Shown piece by piece: positions 25,827 to 35,348 of a stretch of DNA of 54,919 nt (position 1 is its first letter; each line of letters starts with the position of its first letter). The DNA is from Crocinitomicaceae bacterium (GTDB taxonomy: Bacteria > Bacteroidota > Bacteroidia > Flavobacteriales_D > Crocinitomicaceae): NCBI GenBank assembly GCA_022448165.1, contig JAKVAS010000003.1:1-54919 (forward strand), in the 5' to 3' direction. The translations under genes and the position numbers were made by a program. A model generated the notes under the pieces. The model was not told where the DNA came from and did not search any database. It saw nothing but the letters and a program-made list of their open reading frames with translations.

Positions 25827-26600
25827 TTACTTACTAAATACATTAACAAATTCCATGACTCCGTTATCTTTCTCTTTAAACATCATCAAAGCAAAGGATA
25901 TATTTTCTGGAGACCATGAAGGATCTATAGTCACTTCAAACTCTAAATTCACATAATGCCCATCTCGAAGTTCTCCATGTGCAATTGGATAACCTCTAAA
26001 GTCAGCATCTGGTTCGTTTAATGGTTTAGCAATATTAACCGCCACCTTGTGGTGATGGGTGTTTGGTGTGTCTGGATGCCCTGATTGGGGCGCAACTATA
26101 CTATCAACTATCAAATATGGCGCCAATAGATACGTCCCCTCAGTATCCCGAAAAAACTTTGTCGTTGTATTTAACTTGATTTTTTCACCTATAATTTCCA
26201 TCTCATAATTCGCATTCATTACAACACCTTCCGAGTCCATATAAGACTGAGCATCTGACACATTCAAATCTTGTAAATTATTATGAAATGTTGGAGTTCC
26301 CCCATCTATATTAAAAGTATCCTTAATGAAATCGTAGATTTGTTGATTCAATAAACCACCTAAATTTCCTCTTGTAAAGGACACATGTACCTCATCTGGA
26401 TAATTCGTCATCAAACTTTCGAAGTTTGTATATCCCCATCCACCGCAGGGGCCACATCCTGTCCACGTATGTTTCGCGATTAAAACACTATTCTTTTCTG
26501 ACACCTCCAAACCAGGAGTTATCAATTCGGTAGATTCTTTTTTACAGGATACAAAGGCCAAAGCGACCATTAATATAATCGAGAGAGCGGATCGTTTCAT
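25827..26600 (-). CDS. Omp28-related lipoprotein with thioredoxin-like motif
   Basis: I start at ATG 26600 (MKRSALSIILMVALAFVSC); an ATG three codons upstream is less likely. About 257 residues. The lipobox VSC is followed by KKESTEL. The motif HTWTGCGPCGGWGYTN near residue 52 resembles a thioredoxin active site (CGPC), as in the Omp28-related family of Bacteroidota. The C-terminal part (EVTIDPSWSPENISFALMMF) is beta-rich. It is likely a surface or periplasmic lipoprotein. A redox role is possible but not shown. A near-consensus promoter box (AACATTTG) lies just upstream of the start. Confidence 0.82.
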   Translation of the reverse strand: MKRSALSIILMVALAFVSCKKESTELITPGLEVSEKNSVLIAKHTWTGCGPCGGWGYTNFESLMTNYPDEVHVSFTRGNLGGLLNQQIYDFIKDTFNIDGGTPTFHNNLQDLNVSDAQSYMDSEGVVMNANYEMEIIGEKIKLNTTTKFFRDTEGTYLLAPYLIVDSIVAPQSGHPDTPNTHHHKVAVNIAKPLNEPDADFRGYPIAHGELRDGHYVNLEFEVTIDPSWSPENISFALMMFKEKDNGVMEFVNVFSK

Positions 26601-26609
26601 AAAGTACAA

Positions 26610-26790
26610 ATGTTTAGTCCTTATACTGACGCACAGGAATAGATATAAGTTGCTTAAAACACCAAAAGGGTGCTTTCCATCCCTCTTCTATTCAATAAAA
26701 TTAGTATCAGACCTCAACTCAATTAGAGATACTCTAACTAAGGATACAATCAACTTCAAAATAAATGTAATTCAGTAACTACCAATTATT
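26610..26790. other. Intergenic gap with a weak hairpin and a palindrome
   Basis: Between uvrA and the Omp28-like gene, both on minus. AACACC-AAAAG-GGTGCTT around 26657-26673 forms a short hairpin with a few T after it on the minus strand, perhaps a weak uvrA terminator. TTAGAG-ATA-CTCTAA at 26723-26737 is an inverted repeat of unknown role. No reading frame stands out. Confidence 0.3.
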
Positions 26791-29601
26791 CTATTTAACC
26801 TTTAACTCTTCCGACAAATACCTGGCTGTATGGGAAATATCTTTAGCTTTCTTCACAATTTGTTCAGGTGTTCCTGAGTAAACAATCTCACCGCCACCTT
26901 TACCGCCTTCAGGACCAATGTCTACAATATAATCAGCGACTTTCACGATGTCTAAGTTATGCTCGATAACCAAAACAGTATTCCCCTCATCCACCAGACG
27001 TTGCAATACCGTTAACAACATCTTGATGTCTTCAAAATGCAATCCCGTTGATGGTTCATCTAAAATATAAAGTGTGTTTCCAGTTCCCTTCTTGGATAGC
27101 TCAGTAGATAATTTTACACGCTGTGCTTCTCCGCCAGATACGGTTGTTGATGGCTGTCCTAATTTCACATACCCTAATCCAACTGAAACAAGCGTAGATA
27201 AAATTCTATTCATTTTCGGGATACTCTTAAAGAATAAAGCAGCATCAGCAATCGTCATTTCTAACACATCACTAATTGATTTTCCTTTATATCTTACCTC
27301 TAATGTTTCTCTATTATATCGCTTTCCATTACATGTTTCACATTCAACCAACACGTCCGGCAAGAAATTCATTTCTATCACTTTCATCCCCCCGCCTTTA
27401 CACGTTTCACACCTCCCACCTACAACATTAAACGAAAATCTCCCTGGCTTATAGCCGCGGATTTGCGCTTCAGGAAGCCCTGAAAAAAGTGAACGGATTT
27501 CATCAAATAACTTTGTATAAGTCGCAGGGTTTGATCGTGGTGTTCGGCCAATTGGACTTTGATCAATTTCTATCACTTTATCCAAATGCTCCATTCCAAC
27601 AATTGACTTATACGGCAATGGTTTCTTTACCCCGTTATAGATTTCTGCTAATAATATTGGATATAATGTTTGATTAATCAAGGTTGACTTTCCACTTCCT
27701 GAAACTCCAGTTACACAAGTCATTGTACCAAGAGGAATTGTAAGGTTTACATTTTGTAGATTCCTTCCACTCGCCCCCTTCAATACCAATTTTTTTCCGT
27801 TTCCTTTTCTTCGTTTGGTAGGAATATCAATCTTTCTTTTCCCTGTTAAATACTGATTCGTTAATGAGTCTTTATCCATCAATTGTTTAATTGGCGCAGC
27901 ATTTACAATCTGCCCGCCATAAACACCTGCTCCTGGACCTATATCTACCACAAAATCCGCAGCTTCAATCATTTCTTTATCATGTTCCACAACAATCACT
28001 GAATTCCCTGTATCTCTAAGACGCTTCAGTGATCTAATTAACCTAGAATTATCTCTTTGATGCAGTCCAATAGAGGGCTCATCTAAAACATATAATACAT
28101 TCATCAACTCACTTCCAATTTGAGTTGCTAACCTAATTCTTTGAGCCTCTCCTCCTGAAAGAGTTTTCGCCGAACGATGTAATGTTAAGTATGTCAATCC
28201 TACCTCAACGATAAAACTCAATCTAGCATTAATTTCCTTAAGAATTTCTGTTGCAATTTGATTCTGAACTTTAGACAAGTGTTTTTCCACATCCAAAAAC
28301 CACTCTGCCAATTCAGAGATATCTGTTTGCGCTAACTCTCCAATGTTCTTTCCTCCTATTCGAAAATAATGTGCTTCTTTTTTTATCCGCGTCCCTTTAC
28401 AAGTACTACAAACATTCTTATTCATAAAACTTTGCGCCCAACGCTGAATTGCCGCAGAACTCTCTTCTGAATGTCGAGACAAAAAATTGATTACCCCCTC
28501 AAAAACAACCGAATTACTCTTTCTAGATCTCTCAACTCCTTCATTTCCATTCAAGACAATATTCATTGTCTCTTTATCAATCTCATTTATTGGCGTATCT
28601 AATTTAAACCCTTCTTGCTTTAAAAAAGCATCTATTTTTTCGAAAATCCATGTCTTTTTATACTTCCCTAATGGAGCTAAACCTCCCTTTTTAATCGACA
28701 CAGAAGTATCAGGAATAATCTTATCCATATCGACTTCCGACACCTCACCTAAGCCTCCACAAGCTTTGCAGGCTCCGTATGGTGAATTAAATGAGAATAA
28801 ACTCGGCTCAGGTTCTGGATAACTGATTCCACTAGTTGGACACATCAACATTCTACTAAAGTGCCTCAGCTTTTCGGAATCAAAATCCATGATCATCATA
28901 GTTTTGCTCCCATGTTTCATGGCAGTGACCACAGAATCGTAAATCCGTTTACGATCTTTTTTATTTATAGTTAAACGATCAATCACAATATCTACATCAT
29001 GAATCTTATATCGGTCTAACTTCATTCCCTTTTCAATATTCCTTAGCTCTCCATCAACCCGAACTTTCGTAAATCCCATTTTTAGAATCTGTTCAAAAAG
29101 CTCTCGATAATGTCCTTTTCGACCTTTAATTTTAGGCGCCAACACAATGACTTTTTTTCCGTCGTAATTATCTATAATTAAATCTACGATTTGATCATCA
29201 GAATATTTAACCATTGGTTCATTGGAAACATATGAATATGCAGTTCCAACTCTTGCAAATAAGAGCCGCATGAAATCATAAATTTCCGTAATTGTCCCTA
29301 CAGTCGAACGAGGTGATCTAGAAACTGTTTTCTGCTCAATCGATATTACCGGACTCAATCCTTCAATCTTATCTACATCAGGGCGCTCAAGGCCACCAAG
29401 AAATTGTCTAGCATATGCTGAAAACGTTTCAATATATCTCCTTTGTCCTTCCGCGAAAATAGTATCAAAAGCAAGAGATGATTTCCCAGAACCACTAAGT
29501 CCCGTAAAAACAACTAATTGATTCCTAGGAATAATTATATCTACATTTTTCAAGTTATGCTCGCGCGCTCCGTATACCTCAATATTATTATGTTCTTTCA
29601 T
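26791..29601 (-). CDS. uvrA: Excinuclease ABC subunit A
   Basis: The protein is 936 residues. Two ABC ATPase halves: Walker A GLSGSGKSSLAFDT near residue 33 and GVSGSGKSTLINQT near residue 634; signatures TLSGGEAQRIRLATQIG and TVSGGEAQRVKLSTELS; Walker B VLYVLDEPSIGLHQRD and LYILDEPSTGLHFED. The C-terminal zinc module is intact (CETCKGGG and CETCNGKRY). In the first module, CPTSG has Ser where the second Cys is usual, while CKACGG is kept. UvrA finds DNA lesions and loads UvrB. It is the last gene of a long minus-strand operon behind the polysaccharide genes, 5 bp after the lytic transglycosylase. Confidence 0.97.
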   Translation of the reverse strand: MKEHNNIEVYGAREHNLKNVDIIIPRNQLVVFTGLSGSGKSSLAFDTIFAEGQRRYIETFSAYARQFLGGLERPDVDKIEGLSPVISIEQKTVSRSPRSTVGTITEIYDFMRLLFARVGTAYSYVSNEPMVKYSDDQIVDLIIDNYDGKKVIVLAPKIKGRKGHYRELFEQILKMGFTKVRVDGELRNIEKGMKLDRYKIHDVDIVIDRLTINKKDRKRIYDSVVTAMKHGSKTMMIMDFDSEKLRHFSRMLMCPTSGISYPEPEPSLFSFNSPYGACKACGGLGEVSEVDMDKIIPDTSVSIKKGGLAPLGKYKKTWIFEKIDAFLKQEGFKLDTPINEIDKETMNIVLNGNEGVERSRKSNSVVFEGVINFLSRHSEESSAAIQRWAQSFMNKNVCSTCKGTRIKKEAHYFRIGGKNIGELAQTDISELAEWFLDVEKHLSKVQNQIATEILKEINARLSFIVEVGLTYLTLHRSAKTLSGGEAQRIRLATQIGSELMNVLYVLDEPSIGLHQRDNSRLIRSLKRLRDTGNSVIVVEHDKEMIEAADFVVDIGPGAGVYGGQIVNAAPIKQLMDKDSLTNQYLTGKRKIDIPTKRRKGNGKKLVLKGASGRNLQNVNLTIPLGTMTCVTGVSGSGKSTLINQTLYPILLAEIYNGVKKPLPYKSIVGMEHLDKVIEIDQSPIGRTPRSNPATYTKLFDEIRSLFSGLPEAQIRGYKPGRFSFNVVGGRCETCKGGGMKVIEMNFLPDVLVECETCNGKRYNRETLEVRYKGKSISDVLEMTIADAALFFKSIPKMNRILSTLVSVGLGYVKLGQPSTTVSGGEAQRVKLSTELSKKGTGNTLYILDEPSTGLHFEDIKMLLTVLQRLVDEGNTVLVIEHNLDIVKVADYIVDIGPEGGKGGGEIVYSGTPEQIVKKAKDISHTARYLSEELKVK

Positions 29602-29606
29602 AGGTT

Positions 29607-30515
29607 CTATTCGGGTAAAAGGATTGTATAACTTGTTGGGTTGATTGTTAACTTACTATTCACAAGCCATGGATTCAATAGTTTTAACATACGTAAATTA
29701 GAGCCCTGATTTACCGCCCAATCTGATAAATTTGTAATTGGCTTATCAACTTCGACTGCACGTGTATTAACAGGTTCATACAGCTCCATTTCCTTTATAT
29801 TAAAACCATATTCTTCAGGATTTTCCATAATTATTTTAAATGCCAAAATCCGAAAGATGTACCTTGTCGTCTCATTACTAATATAAAGATCAAAAAAGCT
29901 ATTCGTTTGTTGCGCTTCCATAGCACGAGAAAGACCGCCCATTCCACAATTATAAGAAGCCGCAGCAGAAACCCAGTTTCCAAATTTACGATTTGCATTT
30001 TCCAAATACTGACAAGCCGCCCCTGTACTTTTTTCTAGATTAAAACGTTCATCAACCTGATTGTTTATAGTTAAGCCAAACTCTTTTCCCGTTGGCTTCA
30101 TAAACTGCCAAAACCCCTTTGCTCCACTTGGACTAGTTGCATTACTCAATGCGCTCTCAATAACGCACAAGTACTTCATATCATCATGCATTCCCTTCTC
30201 CTTCAATATTTTCTCAATTTCGGGAAAATAACGATTCGCCCTTTTTAAAATTTGAATTGTAGAACTATGATAAAATGCATTTATGATAAGTTCTTTATCC
30301 ATTCTTTCTCTAACATCAAAATTATCAAGCAGAATTTCCTCTCCACAAAACGCAACAGATTTCGGTAATTTAGGAAGGTTAAAATGAAGTGATTTATTTT
30401 GAGGTGATTCCTGTTTTTTAGGAGGATCAATTACCGCATTTTTATTTTCACTACATCCGACCAACAATAAGACTAAGGACACTACAAAAGAATAACAAAT
30501 TCCAATTTTTTGCAT
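29607..30515 (-). CDS. Lipid-anchored lytic transglycosylase (SLT/MltD-like)
   Basis: The protein is 302 residues with a lipoprotein signal (ICYSFVVSLVLLLVGC). The SLT domain covers about residues 105-240: the catalytic Glu in CVIESALSNATSPSGAKGFW, then QFMKPTGKEFGL and SAAASYNCGMGGLSRA. It cleaves the glycan strand of peptidoglycan to give 1,6-anhydroMurNAc ends, here from the periplasmic face of a membrane. The C-terminal region (LRMLKLLNPWLVNSKLTI) resembles the MltD tail but I see no clear LysM copy. It lies between the WecA-like gene and uvrA. Wall remodelling could assist polymer export. Confidence 0.87.
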   Translation of the reverse strand: MQKIGICYSFVVSLVLLLVGCSENKNAVIDPPKKQESPQNKSLHFNLPKLPKSVAFCGEEILLDNFDVRERMDKELIINAFYHSSTIQILKRANRYFPEIEKILKEKGMHDDMKYLCVIESALSNATSPSGAKGFWQFMKPTGKEFGLTINNQVDERFNLEKSTGAACQYLENANRKFGNWVSAAASYNCGMGGLSRAMEAQQTNSFFDLYISNETTRYIFRILAFKIIMENPEEYGFNIKEMELYEPVNTRAVEVDKPITNLSDWAVNQGSNLRMLKLLNPWLVNSKLTINPTSYTILLPE

Positions 30516-30545
30516 CTCACGAAATTAAGAAACAAAGTCGAATTA

Positions 30546-31613
30546 TTACTTCTTAGGGGCTTGATACTTAATAGTATTTCTGTAGAGAAGAATAAAAACA
30601 AAAGCAGTATAAAACAGGAAAAAAACCACTGGCCCTAATGTATTTAGCTTAATCAAATTAACCATTGCTATAGATAGTAAACAAGCAAAAAAGCCAATAA
30701 TGAGAAATACATACCACACCTTTTTATCCGTTAACCCCGCATAAACGAGATGATGTGTTGTATGATCTTTTCCACCAATCATAGGGGACTCCCCCTTTTT
30801 TAATCGATTAATAACCACTGTTAATGTATCAACTCCAGTTGGAGTAAATGCAACAACAGCAACACAAGCTCCAAACCAAGAAGGTTGTCCAAGATCAATA
30901 CTTGAGTTCCACAAATCAACACCGCAATACGCAACAAATAGTCCGATGAACTGAGACCCTGCATCTCCCATAAACAATTTAGATGGGTGAATATTCATTG
31001 TTAAAAATCCTAATACAGCCCCCATAACAGAAACAATTAGTAACGTCCAAATATTGGTGTTTAATTCAAAAACAACCCAACTTGACACTAAACACGCAAG
31101 TAGAATAAAAAACACTGTAGTCCCGGTAATTCCATCCATATTATCTAACATATTAAGGGAATTCATCACAACAATCACCCAAAGAATTGTTACCGCCCCA
31201 TTTACATATACACTCGAAAATATTTCAATTTGAGCATCAGAAACAATCAAAATCACTCCACAAAATATCTGGACTCCAAGTTTAACAAGTGGCTTTGTAT
31301 TATAGGCATCATCCGCTAGCCCCATCAAAAAGGCTAGACATCCCGACGCCAACAAACCAACATATTTCTTATTTTGAAAGATATTCACTTCATCAAAAAT
31401 GATAGAGTAAGCAATTGCTGCAAAAATGAATACAACAAAAAAACTCACACCTCCTAAAGACGGTTTTGACTCACTACTCCATCGAATAAATACGTCGTTT
31501 TTGTTTCGTATCCCTAAAGATTTCGAAAAACGCAGAAGCAAGACGTTACTCACAATTGCAAGAAACACTCCTCCGAGACTAAAACCGAGTAATTGAAGAA
31601 TTTTAACAGTCAC
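30546..31613 (-). CDS. Polyprenyl-phosphate HexNAc-1-phosphate transferase (MraY/WecA family)
   Basis: The protein is 355 residues from a GTG start at 31613, 9 bp after rfbC. About ten or eleven membrane helices. Catalytic loops are visible: LMGLADDAYNTKPL (the DD motif), NSLNMLDNMDGITG, FMGDAGSQFIG, and GGKDHTTHHLVYAGL, the His-rich loop that in WecA-type enzymes sets nucleotide-sugar choice. It should move a HexNAc- or related sugar-1-phosphate from UDP to undecaprenyl phosphate at the inner membrane, starting a repeat unit. Placement with Wza/Wzc and a glycosyltransferase supports exopolysaccharide or capsule rather than MraY, which would be in the mur cluster. Confidence 0.88.
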   Translation of the reverse strand: MTVKILQLLGFSLGGVFLAIVSNVLLLRFSKSLGIRNKNDVFIRWSSESKPSLGGVSFFVVFIFAAIAYSIIFDEVNIFQNKKYVGLLASGCLAFLMGLADDAYNTKPLVKLGVQIFCGVILIVSDAQIEIFSSVYVNGAVTILWVIVVMNSLNMLDNMDGITGTTVFFILLACLVSSWVVFELNTNIWTLLIVSVMGAVLGFLTMNIHPSKLFMGDAGSQFIGLFVAYCGVDLWNSSIDLGQPSWFGACVAVVAFTPTGVDTLTVVINRLKKGESPMIGGKDHTTHHLVYAGLTDKKVWYVFLIIGFFACLLSIAMVNLIKLNTLGPVVFFLFYTAFVFILLYRNTIKYQAPKK

Positions 31614-31622
31614 TAATTATGA

Positions 31623-32168
31623 TTAAAATTGGGAAACAAAGTTACAAAATTCTTCGCCCTCTTCATCTTTTAAGGAAACAATTGGATTATCTATATTCCA
31701 ATCAATTTTTATGTCACTATCATTCCATAAAAGGCATCCTTCACTGGATGGCGAATAGTTATTTGTGCACTTATACGCAAAAATAGTATCATCCTCTAGA
31801 GCAAGAAAACCATGTGCAAAACCTGGCGGAATCCAAAACTGTTTATTATTTTTCTCTGATAGCTCTACTGCAACATGTTGTCCATATGTTGCCGAATCCT
31901 TCCTAATATCTACAGCCACATCTATTACTGATCCTTTAATTACCCGTACTAATTTACCTTGGGCATATGGAGGGTTTTGAAAATGCAATCCTCTCAGAAC
32001 ATTTTTAGATGAAATCGATTGGTTGTCTTGAACAAACTCAATCTGCTCTCCAATAAACTCATTAAAGAGACCTTGATTAAAACTCTCAAAAAAGCTTCCT
32101 CTATCGTCACTAAAAACACGAGGCACTAAAATAAGTAATCCTTCAATTGACGTTCTTTCTACTTTCAT
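31623..32168 (-). CDS. rfbC: dTDP-4-dehydrorhamnose 3,5-epimerase
   Basis: The protein is 181 residues, the family size. Cupin fold with DDRGSFFESFNQ, VLRGLHFQNPPYAQGKLVRV (catalytic His), GSVIDVAVDIRK, IPPGFAHGFLALED (second His) and YSPSSEGCLLWND. It converts dTDP-4-keto-6-deoxyglucose to the L-rhamnose precursor. rfbA, rfbB and rfbD are not here. It overlaps the Wzc gene by 4 bases (ATGA), so their translation is probably coupled. Confidence 0.95.
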   Translation of the reverse strand: MKVERTSIEGLLILVPRVFSDDRGSFFESFNQGLFNEFIGEQIEFVQDNQSISSKNVLRGLHFQNPPYAQGKLVRVIKGSVIDVAVDIRKDSATYGQHVAVELSEKNNKQFWIPPGFAHGFLALEDDTIFAYKCTNNYSPSSEGCLLWNDSDIKIDWNIDNPIVSLKDEEGEEFCNFVSQF

Positions 32169-34579
32169 TTCTTATTTCCTATTCTCTTAAACCATTTATT
32201 TCTACTCGGCTTCCCTCCAAATTTTTCAGGATTTTCCTCCAAATAATCATCTCCCGCTCCATAACCATAACCATAACCATAGCCATAACCATAGCCATAT
32301 ATAGACCCTTTGCTCGACTTTACCCCATTAAGAATTACATTCAATGTACGAAGCTGCTTCATTTCAAATAATTCCCTTATACGACTCGCAAAGTTACGCT
32401 TAGAATAGTGTGATTTGAAAACATAAATAGGAATATCTGCTTCTGTGAGGTTTCTTACTCCGTCAGAAACCAGTCCAACTGGAGGATTATCAATGATAAC
32501 CACATCATACATTTCCTTTAGTTGTTCAACGATCTCTTTAAATCGATTACTTAATAACAATTCAGAAGGGTTAGGGGGAATAGGACCAGCGGTAATAAAA
32601 TGAAAATTTTCCAACGACGATTTACGAATACAATCCTTCAATTCCGAATGACCTACAATCAACGAACTCATTCCATCCTCATTATTTCCGCCAAGACCTA
32701 AGTGAACCTTTGGCTTTCGAAGATCTAAATCTAACAATATTGTTTTTTTTCCTGTCATCGCAATAATTCCTCCAAGATTCAAAGCAACAAATGTTTTCCC
32801 CTCTCCTGAGATTGAGGAAGAAATAGCGATCGTTTGGTAGTCAGGATTTATATAACTTAAATTAGTTCGAATCTTACGCATAGCTTCCGCCATCATCGAT
32901 TTTGGAGCCTCATTAACAACCAATTGAGAGTACTCCATTGAATGTTGAAATAATGGAACCCCACCAAGGATTGATGCCTGATCAGGTAATACATTTTCCA
33001 GATCTTCCACCAAGTTGATTTCATTAAAAGTCAAATATCTCATTAAAAGAACCCCTATACCTAATAACATTCCCAGCATGATAAAAGATCCGTAAATTAC
33101 TTTCTTAGAAGGAGCTACTGGCACCGAATTAACACGCGGGCGCTTCAATATCCTATTCGAAGAAGCATATCCGGCATCAGAAATTGCGTACAATACTTTC
33201 TTTTCGGTTAGCAGTGTAAAATACTTCTCATTTAAGCTTTGAATATTCTTCAAGCGATTAAACTCCATCCTCTTTTCAGGTAGTTCGAATAACTCCGACT
33301 CAAAAGCTCTAATTTTCTCTTGTAAAACTTTTGCATTCCTCTTCAAACGGCTATCTATGGCATTAACACTTCGTTGAATACTCAAAATTTTAGATCCGAT
33401 TTTTTGATTTATCTTCCCAATTTTCTCATTCTCTTCCGTTACATCAAAAAGTAAATCCTCTCTCTGTTCCAACAAACGATGCAGTTCTTGAATATGAGCA
33501 ACCAAAGAAGATTCATAACTTTTACCTAATAATTCAGGAATAAGACGATACACTTCTAATCTGTTTGGGTTTGTGCTCAATCTTTTACTAATGGAAAGCA
33601 GTGAATTTAGTTCATCTTCGATTACAAACAATTCATCTTGTAATTTCCCAACGTTATCCGTTGTTTTAACTCCCGCAGTTTCTGGATCAGATAAATTTGA
33701 CTTCCGTTGATAACTCATCAAACTATCCTTTGATGATTTCAATTCTAAGGATAATGAATCTAACTGACTATCTATAAATGAAAGTATATTTTCAGCTCCT
33801 TTCTTTTTTTGCTCTTCATCATAACTAATAAAAGCATTACTAACAGATAAAGTTACATCATGACAAAGTTGTGGATTATGTCCTTTAAAAGAAACACTAA
33901 TCGTTTTAGCGTTAGGGTCTATTGGAGAAACACTCAGACCAGGAATCATTCTTTCTAAAAGCATCTCCTGATTATTAAAGACAAAATACAACTCATTGTC
34001 CTCAGCAATACGCTTAAAATCCTTTGGATTAGCAACCTTAACTACAACATCGAAATCCTCATTTTTCAAGTGGGCATTAAATGCCCCTTTCAATCTTTTT
34101 ACTTCTCCACCTTTATGATAAGTCAATACCATCTTTCCATCATCGCAAGAAACCTTGATTTCCTTACTAACCAAAGTAGAATCATATAGACTATAAGGTT
34201 GTACATTAAAACTACCCGATAAGTACTTTTCCTCCGTCAAGATTTGACCACGAGAAAAGAGGCTTACGCTTAAATCTAAATCATCCAATGCCCTTTCGAA
34301 AAGCAACTCTGATCTCAGTAATTCAACAACACTTGAGAGTTCATTATTCTTTACATTGATATTTTCTATATTCAATATATCCTTTGCACTATCTTTATCT
34401 CCCAATTGCAAAATCATTGATGATTCGAACATGGGTTTGGTATAGCGTAAATACAAGAATGCGATAAGTCCAAAAAACAAGACAAAAACAGCTGGCCACC
34501 ACCAATAACGACGAATCACAGTTCTAACAATGTGAGAATCGTAAGTGTTGTTTATGATATAACCTTTATTATTCTTCAC
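32165..34579 (-). CDS. Wzc-like polysaccharide co-polymerase and tyrosine autokinase
   Basis: The protein is 804 residues. An N-terminal helix near residues 31-50 (WWPAVFVLFFGLIAFLYLRY) and a second near 495 (VIYGSFIMLGMLLGIGVLLM) bracket a long periplasmic Wzz-type domain with coiled coil. The cytoplasmic BY-kinase has Walker A SSSISGEGKTFVALNLGG, Walker A' TILLDLDLRKPKVHLG and Walker B VVIIDNPPVGLVSD. The C-terminal tail has seven YG pairs then GAGDDYLEE, a Tyr cluster fit for autophosphorylation. By family it controls chain length and export together with Wza. It lies 1 bp after the Wza gene and overlaps rfbC by 4. Confidence 0.94.
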   Translation of the reverse strand: MKNNKGYIINNTYDSHIVRTVIRRYWWWPAVFVLFFGLIAFLYLRYTKPMFESSMILQLGDKDSAKDILNIENINVKNNELSSVVELLRSELLFERALDDLDLSVSLFSRGQILTEEKYLSGSFNVQPYSLYDSTLVSKEIKVSCDDGKMVLTYHKGGEVKRLKGAFNAHLKNEDFDVVVKVANPKDFKRIAEDNELYFVFNNQEMLLERMIPGLSVSPIDPNAKTISVSFKGHNPQLCHDVTLSVSNAFISYDEEQKKKGAENILSFIDSQLDSLSLELKSSKDSLMSYQRKSNLSDPETAGVKTTDNVGKLQDELFVIEDELNSLLSISKRLSTNPNRLEVYRLIPELLGKSYESSLVAHIQELHRLLEQREDLLFDVTEENEKIGKINQKIGSKILSIQRSVNAIDSRLKRNAKVLQEKIRAFESELFELPEKRMEFNRLKNIQSLNEKYFTLLTEKKVLYAISDAGYASSNRILKRPRVNSVPVAPSKKVIYGSFIMLGMLLGIGVLLMRYLTFNEINLVEDLENVLPDQASILGGVPLFQHSMEYSQLVVNEAPKSMMAEAMRKIRTNLSYINPDYQTIAISSSISGEGKTFVALNLGGIIAMTGKKTILLDLDLRKPKVHLGLGGNNEDGMSSLIVGHSELKDCIRKSSLENFHFITAGPIPPNPSELLLSNRFKEIVEQLKEMYDVVIIDNPPVGLVSDGVRNLTEADIPIYVFKSHYSKRNFASRIRELFEMKQLRTLNVILNGVKSSKGSIYGYGYGYGYGYGYGAGDDYLEENPEKFGGKPSRNKWFKRIGNKK
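32261..32299 (-). repeat. Hexanucleotide tandem repeat coding the Wzc Tyr-Gly tail
   Basis: About six and a half copies of a 6-base unit (plus strand ATAACC, with two ATAGCC variants) encode seven successive Tyr-Gly pairs. The unit is a multiple of three, so gain or loss of copies keeps the frame and only changes the number of tyrosines. Confidence 0.9.
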
Positions 34580-34580
34580 G

Positions 34581-35348
34581 TTATTTAAATAAACTAATTG
34601 CTGTAAATATTACGAGTGCACTTGAAAACAAAGATACAATTGGCACCACATCTTCAGAAATTTCCTTGGATAGTTCAGGCGTAGGTTCAACATAAATATA
34701 ATCGTTTGCTTGAACAATCATATCAACATACTTTAACCCTTCAATAGTTGACAAGTCAAGGCGATAAACAACTCGTTTTCCATTTTGTTTCCGCATAAGC
34801 TTAACTGTATTAGCCTTTCCTCTATCCGTAATCCCTCCAGCTTGTGCTATCGCCTCCATTAAAGTTGTATTCGTATTTAGCAATGGTACAACCTTTGCAT
34901 CCGAGCCATTTCCAGGGAAAACAATTACTCTTTGATTTGTAATTCGAACCTGAACAAATGGCGATTGATACTTTTCTCCATAATATTTAGCCAAAGTATC
35001 CTCACAACTAGAAACTGTCAATCCTTCAACATGAACCATCCCAATAATCGGAAGCTTAACTTTTCCATTTTGTCGGACCGTAAATTCAAATATATTTGCT
35101 CCCGTACGTTGTTCCGTTGCAATCCCGCTCATTTCTTCCAAGATCTTTGCTCCATTTTTTGTGGTTAAGGTAAAGGTTATTTTATCATCGATTGAAATTT
35201 TATAATCTGATGTTGGTCTCATCGGAACACTATCATTCAACTCTACATTCTTTGCTTCCTTGAACATTACATTACTATTGACACCGCACCCTGTAAAAAG
35301 AAAGCCTACCAACGCAATAACAATTAGACTAAAAATAGCTTTTTTCAT
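34581..35348 (-). CDS. Wza-like polysaccharide export lipoprotein
   Basis: The protein is 255 residues. Lipoprotein signal IFSLIVIALVGFLFTGC with Cys near residue 21. A Poly_export domain is at about residues 46-135 (YKISIDDKITFTLTTKNG, FTVRQNGKVKLPIIGMVHVE) and an SLBB domain follows (VIVFPGNGSDAKVVPLLNT, LMEAIAQAGGITDRGKAN). A helix at the extreme C-terminus (VSLFSSALVIFTAISLF) is the membrane-crossing piece common in Bacteroidota members. It should form the outer-membrane export channel with the downstream Wzc. It overlaps the glycosyltransferase gene by 4 bases. Confidence 0.92.
   Translation of the reverse strand: MKKAIFSLIVIALVGFLFTGCGVNSNVMFKEAKNVELNDSVPMRPTSDYKISIDDKITFTLTTKNGAKILEEMSGIATEQRTGANIFEFTVRQNGKVKLPIIGMVHVEGLTVSSCEDTLAKYYGEKYQSPFVQVRITNQRVIVFPGNGSDAKVVPLLNTNTTLMEAIAQAGGITDRGKANTVKLMRKQNGKRVVYRLDLSTIEGLKYVDMIVQANDYIYVEPTPELSKEISEDVVPIVSLFSSALVIFTAISLFK

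Noticed and set aside
26657-26673. Hairpin after uvrA as a firm terminator
   Set aside because: Only four or so strong pairs and a short T run; too weak to call beyond a note on the gap.
32261-32299. Short tandem repeat as a CRISPR or origin-type iteron
   Set aside because: The 6-base units have no spacers, lie inside the wzc frame and translate to Tyr-Gly; it is a coding repeat.
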